NCBI GenBank assembly: GCA_033239525.1
Contig: BSYO01000038.1
Coordinates: forward strand, 4,417,556 to 4,481,555
Direction of reading: 5' to 3'
DNA length: 64,000 nucleotides
Source: Nepenthes gracilis
Taxonomy: Eukaryota > Streptophyta > Magnoliopsida > Caryophyllales > Nepenthaceae
The notes under the pieces were generated by a model that saw only the letters and a program-made list of their open reading frames with translations, was not told where the DNA came from and made no database searches. Both the position numbers and the translations under genes were made by a program. Shown one piece after another: positions 56,709 through 64,000 of this stretch (position 1 is the stretch's first letter; each line of letters starts with the position of its first letter).

Positions 56709-59100
56709 TGGTGTCTCTTCGGATGTAAATAAAAGCTGCTTATGGATTGGCCAATGGAGCGGGGCTCCTTTAGGGTGTATGCTATTGGCCATAGCTTCTC
56801 CATAATCTCTTTTGTCTCTTCATGCATGATGAACTGGGTCCCTTCGGTTTGCTGAGGGTTTTGCTATCATATTTTGTTTGCTGTTGCTGGTCTACTGGCT
56901 GAGTTACTCGAAGAGGAATTTATCCTTCTGTGCAGATAACTTCTGGATGTGTCCCTTCACCATTGGTGTGACCCGGACAGGTTGGTGGTTGGAGTTGATC
57001 TGCTATTGTAGTGGGCTGGTGTAATGCTGTACTTGCTGTTGTATTTTTTATGGTTGTGCTGGATGTGCTTCCAGCATATGGTGCCCTGCAATTGTGCTAA
57101 TGTATTACATGGATCATCATATGCCTTTCAGTATGAAGTGTACTGATTGCTGAACTTGATCCTAGGCAAATGGGCTGATGCCTATTCCTTTTCGTTGATA
57201 ACAATTGATGAAGGCCTACTGTATTATGCTGCAATAGGTTTGCTATTTATCGATTTCGACATCCTGTATCCAGTGCTGAAGCCTCTGGTTTCATGTTGTT
57301 CCTCATTACTGTGGCCTGTTCTTCCAATGCCAATGCTGTGGTGGTTGGTTGGAGGATAATCAGCATTGTTTTTTATCAGTAGTGCTGTTGGCTAGGAAGT
57401 TGGGTCTTTCTGGAGTTTTGATACTTGGGCAACTGCTGTGGGCGCTACTTCTGCACTATTGCTGCGGATCTCATGGCTGATGCTTCCGCTTCTGATGATC
57501 TCTGTGGGAGCTGGAAGGTTGCTGCCTACGATTTGGAGGACTCGTTGCCTATGATGATGCTGAATTGCAGGAATGAATGGATTTTGCTGCTATATTGGTT
57601 GGTTCTTACTTACCAAAAAATATATTGGTTGGTTGTGATGGTTGGTTTTAGACTAGCCCCATTGTGCATTTGATGTTGTTGCCATTGCTGGGGGTGGAAT
57701 TTGGGCCTTTCATACTGGTCTTTGATGCAGTTCTTCTGCTCTGCACTACCTGCTGCCAGGAATTGCTGATGCAACTGGTGCTAGAGTATGTGCCATGGGG
57801 GTAGTGGTTGTTTGCGCCTGTGTTGTGGTATTTCTTTGCAGGGCTGTGATTGGTGGTGCTCTGCTGTTGTTGCCCAGTGCTGTTTTTAGCTGGTTTGCAA
57901 GTCTGCTACTGTTGAGCAATTATTTGGGTTGTGTTTAGCCTGCCGAAAAGGATGTTTGGCCGAGGAATTTATTGGATATGTTCCTGGATAATGCAGTGTG
58001 GACAATAGCTGTTAACTGCACTGGGCCATTCACTGTAGTGCAGTTTGGCTGTTGGATCTTTCTGCCTGGAATTATCTGCAGAACTGCAGATTGCATTCTG
58101 AAATTCTCTGCCTGCATCGAGTGGCGGTGGATTTTGTTGGCCCTGCACCTTTAGTTCCCGGGAGTTGCAGCTGGACCTGATTGCTGGTTGCTGGCTACAT
58201 CATGCTTCAATGCCGAAGGATTGTAAATCATAGAGATCGGCAAGATGGATCCAGTGTTGAAACCTCCGATTTTAGGCTTCTCCACATCTGTGCGGCCTGA
58301 TCCTCCAATTGCCAATGCTGTGTTGGTCGGTTGGAGGAACAGCTGCATGGATTTTGATCAGTTACTGCTGATGACAGGAAGCTGGATCTTCTTTGGAGCA
58401 TTCTTGAAGGAATTATTCGGTAAACTACTATGGGTGCTATTTGCACTAGGATTTCCTGTTGATGTAGATTTCTTGGTTCTTTGCATCTTCTTCGATGTTG
58501 TCAGAGCCAGCCCACTGCGGTCTTATTCTTTGTTCTCACGATTGGAGCTGGAATTTGCTGCCCAAGAAATGGAGGACTCACCGCCTATGGTGGAGTGAAG
58601 TGCGGGAATGAATGGAATTTTCTGCTACATTATTTGGTTTCTTTGATTACGCTAAAGGTGGCGCGTCTTGATTTGTTACTTGGCAGTGCCGTGTCCCTTG
58701 CTGCATCCGGTTAAGTGTTGCACTGCTGATGGATGTTGAGCCTAATTTTTAGGTTTCGGTTCATCAAGTGGAGCTGGAAAGTCCCTTGGCTGGTACGGAT
58801 CTCCACTTTGGCGTTGATGTTGAAACAGTGGGTGAATAGATATGTTCTGTTGCCAATTTTCGGTAATGCCTTGGATTGGCATGTTTTTGTTTAGGAAATG
58901 CTCTACTGATGTTAGAGTAGTTTGCTTGTAGTGCATGAATTCGAGCATTTTTGTTTTCTGTTGGTTTCATTCGTTGTATCAATGTGCTCGGGGCATGCCC
59001 TAGCGGTTATGGTTTATCCCCAAGTCGGAAAAACACTTGGTGAAAAATCATTAATTGTAAATTTTTTTCTCCCATTAATCCAAATCACTTACTTACCAAA
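56709..59100 (+). other. Non-coding 3' part of the LINE-like element
   Basis: T/G-rich sequence with many ttgctg and ggttggtt runs. A ~70-bp segment near 57345 (ttggttggaggataat...) resembles one near 58325 (gtcggttggaggaaca...), and both follow a ccaatgccaatgctg-like stretch. No endonuclease or RT motif was recognised on either strand. Confidence 0.55.
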
Positions 59101-59193
59101 AAAAAAAGTCTTTACAGAAACCAGCCCATTCTTTCAACGTTTTCATCGCTGAAAATTTTCTAAGTCTTTGTTAATCTTCTTACCTTCATTTGC

Positions 59194-62100
59194 ATGACTC
59201 ATTTTGTTGTCGAGATTGCCTCTGTAATTATCCCTGGTGAGGTGAGAGAGCTGTATGTAGATCTCAGCATTCAACATGAGATCGTCCCTGTGATGCCCAG
59301 TGAGCACGATAGGGCCTACTTTCCTCCTAGGGGCTGCATCACTGTGTACAAGGGTCATCTAAGGAATGACTTTTGCATCCCCGTCCCAAAGAAGCTGCTG
59401 GATATCTTTACAGTGCTCAAAGTTCCTATCACACGGCTCCACGCTAATGTCATTCTTTTCCTCTACACGCTATGCATCTTGCAAAGCCAGCATACACGGA
59501 TGCTAACGAAGGACATGGTTAGGGTGGTGTTTTGATTCACCCAGAGTGGGAACTGGATCTTTCTGTTCCCCAGAGTCCTTCCCGTCAGTGAGGCCATCTA
59601 CGATTCACTGAAGAATTGGAAGGACCGCTACTTCCTCGTGCGCATCAGTGACACATGGACCTTATCCCGGGATAGGGGTAAGGTCCCAAAGACTTTCACC
59701 GGGACACCCAGGAATGCTGAGGTGGAGGTTGTGGAGCCATTGCTGCAGCTGGTGAGGAAATACCATAACGAGTTCTGGAGAGATCATTTGGTTTCTAGGG
59801 GGAAGTCAAAAAAGCTCGTTGGAGATCTCCTTCTCTGGTCCAGAAGATCAGACCGCCACTAGATGCCTCATAGTACAAGAGGAAGGCTAGCGCCATTTCC
59901 ATTGATGCGGTCGGCGCACCTTCCACCGAAGATTCTCCCAGCAGTCCAAGGCAGAAAATGGCTGCGACGATAGTCCCCTCTTCCTCATCTTCCATAGAGC
60001 CAGATTACGTAATAGCCGAGCAACTTGCTGGAGTTGGAAAGCACTCTGGAGTAGAGGCGGCTAGAGAGGAGTATGAGGCCATGTTGCGTGCCACCGCAAG
60101 TTGTGTGGTCATTGCACTACCGTAGCTGATGGGTAATGTGACATCCTAAATTTTTATCTAAAATAATTGAAATTATTTATTATTTTGGATAATTTGGACG
60201 TGAAAAAAATTAATTAAGTATTATGAAATTTTAGAGGATATTTGGATTTGTTGGACCAGTATCCGGGATGCATCCGAGTATCGATTTGGATTTCAGATTA
60301 AAGAAAACATAATATATATATATATATTATAATAATAATAATAAGAGGATGGGGGAAGCAGGGGGCTCGGGGTAAAAGGGTTTCGGGGAGAGAAAGAGGA
60401 GGGAGAGAGGAGAGCTGCGCTGGCAGGCGACAATTGCCCGGTAATGACCGGCATGGAAAGGGCTGGCATGGTGAGGTGGAGCACGGGGGCAGCCGCGGAA
60501 GGTCGGCAATGGAGGAAACCACACGAAAGAGAAGAGGAGGAAATGGAGGCTTTTGGGTCCGATTTCGGTTTCGTGCTAGTTGGAAAAATTATAAGTCGGG
60601 TCGAGGCAAGTACATCCATACTCTTTTCTTCTATTTTTATTCATTTTTGGTTAACCCTTTTCGGTATTTTTGTCTCGATACCCGACCCCAAGCGTATAAT
60701 TATGATGCCCATGGTCTAATTATGCATATATATAATATTCGTCATCCGATTTATTTTTTTGCACCGTTTTTCACATCCGAAATCCTCACCCACGCACGTG
60801 TACTGTTCATGTTCGATCAGGTGGATTCTGGCCCTGAATTTTTAGGGCTTTTGTATAAATTGAGACTAGAATACCATTACCCACACTCTAAGTAAGTTAA
60901 TTTGTCGATTGGATACCTAATTTGGTGAAATTATATGAATTCCCATTTGCGAAACCTTAACCCCGTGCCCGGGTGGTTTTGGGCTTCTATTTTTGGGGCT
61001 TTTGATTTATTTGGGACTAGAATGCGATTATGTATGACTTAGGTAAGTTAATTTACAAATTGGGTATCCGAATTTGTGGAATTTGGTGAAATTTCGTTCC
61101 CGAAGCCCTTAACCTGCGCCCGAACGCCGTTTGAGCTTCGATTTAGAGTTAAATGTATAAATTGACTTGGGATTATAGTTACCCATGCCTTGGGTTCATA
61201 TCCGAAATTTTGAGAATAAATAAATATATGCATCGGTGAACTGTTCACGTGCATTGTTCACGAAACTGTTCGCCCGAGGATTTCGAATGATATTTTACAT
61301 AATTTTTCTATATTTAACTGCTAATCAAATGATATGTATATTTGTATAAATCTAATCGAATAATTTGGAAGCTCTGTATATGCATTTGTGAAAGAAATCC
61401 GCATCCGAAAGCTCTCAAAGTTAATCTGCTCTTCAATAGTAAGAATTTTGAATCTTTCTTCTGTTTATGATATTCGTATGAATGTAAAGTTATGAAAAGA
61501 CTAAAATCTATAAGTAAGACAATAAGTACATGAATAATTGAAAAAAAATTTGATGAATATGATCTCCTAGATAGAGATATCTATGCAAAGAATCTGCTAT
61601 GATATCCTAGATGGAGATATCTGTTAAAAGAATTTGATAAAACCTCCTTTAAAAGAATCTGTAACCCTAAAATTAGGATCCGCGTTCATGTTTTGATGGG
61701 TAATGTCCCCAGGCATGTCACTAGTGTGACAGTAAAAACTCAAGGAATTATTTTGGCTGCTTGTTGTAGCGGGTAATATTAAGGACATGCCTTAGGACGT
61801 TACGGTGATAATCGAAGATAACTCCGTTCATGGAGTTATACGTGGTCTGTCCTTCCACGGAGCGTTAACCTAGAGGGTAGTTTTCTGTTCCTGACCTACC
61901 TTTGGGAGGCACTCCTGTACCGATCCCACAAGATGGGATCTCCGGTTCCTATTTTCGGCCTTAAATTGTATGGAGTGAATGCAATCTATCATCGATTATT
62001 CGCTCCATTTGACTAGTAAGATTCACTACCTCGGATCCGCAAATATGAATAAACATGTTTAAATTATGTCCAAAAGAAAATAAGAATAAGAAAGAAGTAA

Positions 62101-63560
62101 ATTTCATCCCAAGTATGTCTATTCAAGTTTCGTTTATATCTTTCTTCTGTTTAGTCTTATTATTATTATTCAGTATTCTGCTATGATGTATTTGGTGAGC
62201 TATTAGCTCACTCTTGCTTTTCTTCCTTCCAGATGAGAGTTGCGAACTGATACCCGATTACTTAGAGTAAGGTGGGAGATAAGTTAAAGAGATCTGGAGG
62301 ACTCTGAGGACTTGTAGTTTTGTATATGTTTAATGTAATAAAATATAAATAGTGGAGTTAGATTAATGTGGTGTGTTATATTGTGGTTTGCTATTATTTT
62401 GTGGTTATTGTTATGCTTCTGTAGGTTTATGGATCTAGTCCTGCTTCCATATTAATATTGGATGTATTAGATTTTGTTTAAGCCTAGATGGCATATCTCT
62501 TAGATCCAACATGATAGTTGAAGTGTGCTGTGTTGGTGCCATGGATGTTATGGCAACGTGGATCCTATGTTGTAAATATGTTATAGAGTAATTAAGAAAT
62601 TCGGATATTTATATGTTTATGTAGGTAATTTTGACAGGTTGTATTTTTGGTATTCATCCAATTGCAGAGGAAACTCTGCCAAAATTTATGCAGATTTTAT
62701 GTTTTAATTATTTAGCGCATTTGTATTTGATTAAATAAGAGCGATTAACGGAAGGTCCTTCAAGGATAAGGATCCGTTCTATAACAGGCTAGGCGGTTCA
62801 AGCCGCGCCAACGGAGTAGCCGCCATGATGGAGCCAGTTGATGAGCCGCGAGTTGAGCTGGAGGAGCCAGCTTTAGAGCCGTTTCTTGTGCCTGATGAGC
62901 CAGTCGTCGGAGAGCTTTTTGAAACGGCTGACCTTGTGCTGAGTTGACCGAGATGATTGTTGCTGAGGCTTTAGCAGAAAGTGTTGAGGAGGTTGCCACT
63001 CCCAGTCCTCCGCCATCAGCCCCAAGGTCACGGAGCAGGCAAGTAAGGAGGTAGCGAATAGTCCTGGCTGGTAACTTTCGGAGCTTCCCTTCTCTTCTTC
63101 TTTGCGGTTGTGGTTTAACTCTAATTTCTAGCAGGAGGCAAAAGTTATGGGTGCAGTGGGTAAGGGACTGCACTAACGGGACCTGGTGATCCAGGATCGT
63201 GAGGAAGAGATTGCCTAGTTTGAGGAGGAGGTGAACCTGTTGAGGGCCGAGCACCAAGAAGAGAAGGCCGCTCTTTAGTTGTAATTGTCCGAGTTGAGAG
63301 CAAAAATTGTGAGACTGGAAGAGGAGACTTCTAGGACTGTGGGGCATACCGACGAGCTCCTGAGAAAGATAGCCTTGTTAGAGAATGAGCTATCCACTTA
63401 CATACACCCTCATGAGGTCTCTCAGGCGGTATGGGCACGGTTACAGGAAGGCATCAACATCAGTTGTCGCATTGCCCCTTGGTGAATCCCAATTTTCCTG
63501 TTGGTGTCATTGAACCAGTGAACCATACTTCCCGGTGACGTGAGAGTCTCGTGGATCAGT
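59194..63560 (+). pseudogene. Antisense ORF (aORF) of element 3, split by a solo LTR
   Basis: The start at ATG 59194 (MTHFVVEIASVIIPGEVREL) is open for 113 codons (DRAYFPPRGCITVYKGHL, PVPKKLLDIFTVLKVPIT), longer than in element 2. Block two at 59580-59862 holds SEAIYDSLKNWKDRYFLV and RKYHNEFWRDHLVSRG. The linker is cut at 60136/60787-62787 by the solo LTR listed separately (60137-62786). It resumes with EPADE-like sequence near 62830. A coiled-coil part (63180-63380) and the end ENELSTYIHPHEVSQAVW follow at 63380-63430. Frameshifts and stops are present. It is the third copy of this protein in the window. Confidence 0.78.
60137..62786 (+). mobile_element. Solo LTR (2650 bp) inside the element 3 aORF
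   Basis: Starts TGTGACATCCTAAAT and ends GTTCTATAACA, with flanks GGTAA and GGCTA (a diverged 5-bp duplication). Element 2 is uninterrupted here (gatgggcttggcagctc at 22807-22823). The start resembles Tekay-type chromovirus LTRs. It contains a gagctattagctcactc palindrome near 62198-62214; a similar palindrome (gagctaacagctc) lies in the LTRs of Y on the other strand. No coding domain. Confidence 0.8.
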
Positions 63561-63671
63561 CCCAAAGTGTGTGGGGGCATCTCTCGCCTCTTCCAGGGAG
63601 CTCTGCTCCTTAGATTTTGTACTCCTTATCTTTTACCTTTTGATGTAATTTATAACCATAATTTTATCATT

Positions 63672-63677
63672 AATAAA
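63672..63677 (+). terminator. AATAAA signal after the element 3 aORF
   Basis: ATTAATAAAATAG, same position and context as 23708-23713. Confidence 0.5.
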
Positions 63678-64000
63678 ATAGTTGTTTTACCAACATACTG
63701 CGTTCCATGACTTCGCTTTCATTAGCTGTTTCTTTAGCTATTTGCCCTTTGTATTAGCCGGCCTACTTGGTGTTCCTTGTGCAAGTTGGCCGTTCGTCTC
63801 GCAACATTGAAGATGTTTGTTGTACTCTCAGATGGACTTAAGTCCTCAATGAGACATTAGGGTGAATCCTGAAGGCGTATCAAGCTGATCGTGAGTTGGG
63901 GCTTAAGTGACGCTGCCCATGTTTGATATTAGGTGGCCAGCTTTGGATAGAGCACTTGCTCCTAGGATGTTGACCGTCGTAGACTGACAGTGCTAACTCC

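Larger units (their letters stand above)
54654..59107 (+). mobile_element. LINE-like insertion with ORF1 only
   Basis: Flanked by a perfect 17-bp target duplication beginning GTCTTTACAG (54637-54653 and 59108-59124), and it ends in a poly(A) run right before the second copy. Long variable duplications and a 3' A tail are the marks of target-primed insertion by a LINE. The 5' half encodes an ORF1 with a DUF4283-like domain. The usual ORF2 (endonuclease and RT) is not found. Positions 56709-59100 hold about 2.4 kb without coding signal. It inserted a few tens of bp before the aORF of element 3. Confidence 0.88.
49859..64000 (-). mobile_element. Ty3/gypsy element 3 (cut by the window end), with three insertions
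   Basis: Same family, strand and target position as element 2. The left LTR is 49859-54202 (split by Z). Then come the GTTGACC repeats, the aORF (split by a LINE just before its start and by a solo LTR inside), its poly(A) signal and the beginning of the spacer. The gag-pol part should follow right of the window. Without insertions its LTR is 993 bp against 995 in element 2. Confidence 0.92.

Noticed and set aside
60293..60895. Open frames around an AT microsatellite
   Set aside because: Inside a solo LTR, with no domain. The minus-strand ones are Pro/Ser low complexity.
1..64000. CRISPR arrays, bacterial operons, tRNA or rRNA genes
   Set aside because: The window is plant nuclear. The tandem arrays are LTR-element repeats without spacer-repeat regularity, and no tRNA or rRNA signature was recognised by reading.

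Overview
This is a plant nuclear segment, almost certainly from a flowering plant with a repeat-rich genome. It holds one split protein-coding gene, a glutamate-receptor-like (GLR) cation channel with GT-AG introns, set among nested LTR retrotransposons, solo LTRs, a LINE and tandem repeats. I cannot name the species.

Layout. 1-9933: the 3' part of a Ty3/gypsy element (element 1, + strand). It has decayed gag-pol, a spacer with tandem repeats, an antisense ORF (aORF) and a complete 3' LTR. 9934-10860: a degraded Ty1/copia gag-protease fragment on the - strand. 11716-20192: AT-rich duplicated sequence (copy A), split by a non-autonomous LTR element (X, 12822-19960). 20193-30963: element 2, a complete copy of the element 1 family on the - strand with a perfect 5-bp target duplication. 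31695-47724: the GLR gene in five exons, with an uninterrupted 921-codon reading frame once spliced. Intron 2 is 10.3 kb because it holds a solo LTR that was itself hit by a large LTR element (Y, 34475-43107). Intron 4 holds a reverse-oriented solo LTR. 47877-49858: copy B of the duplicated sequence. 49859-64000: element 3, which sits at the same nucleotide position as element 2. It is cut by a 3.35-kb solo LTR (Z), a LINE-like insertion with a 17-bp target duplication, and a 2.65-kb solo LTR, and it runs off the window.

How the parts relate. Copies A and B, with a gypsy element of the same family, strand and target sequence at the same position, show that a block was duplicated in direct orientation with an offset of about 36 kb. 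The GLR gene lies between the two copies. Later insertions differ between copies, which gives a relative chronology. The gypsy family carries a separate gene-like ORF antisense to gag-pol in all three copies. X kept the family's PBS, spacer repeats, pre-PPT repeats and PPT but lost gag-pol and the aORF, so it looks like a non-autonomous derivative. The GLR gene is the only host gene I can support.
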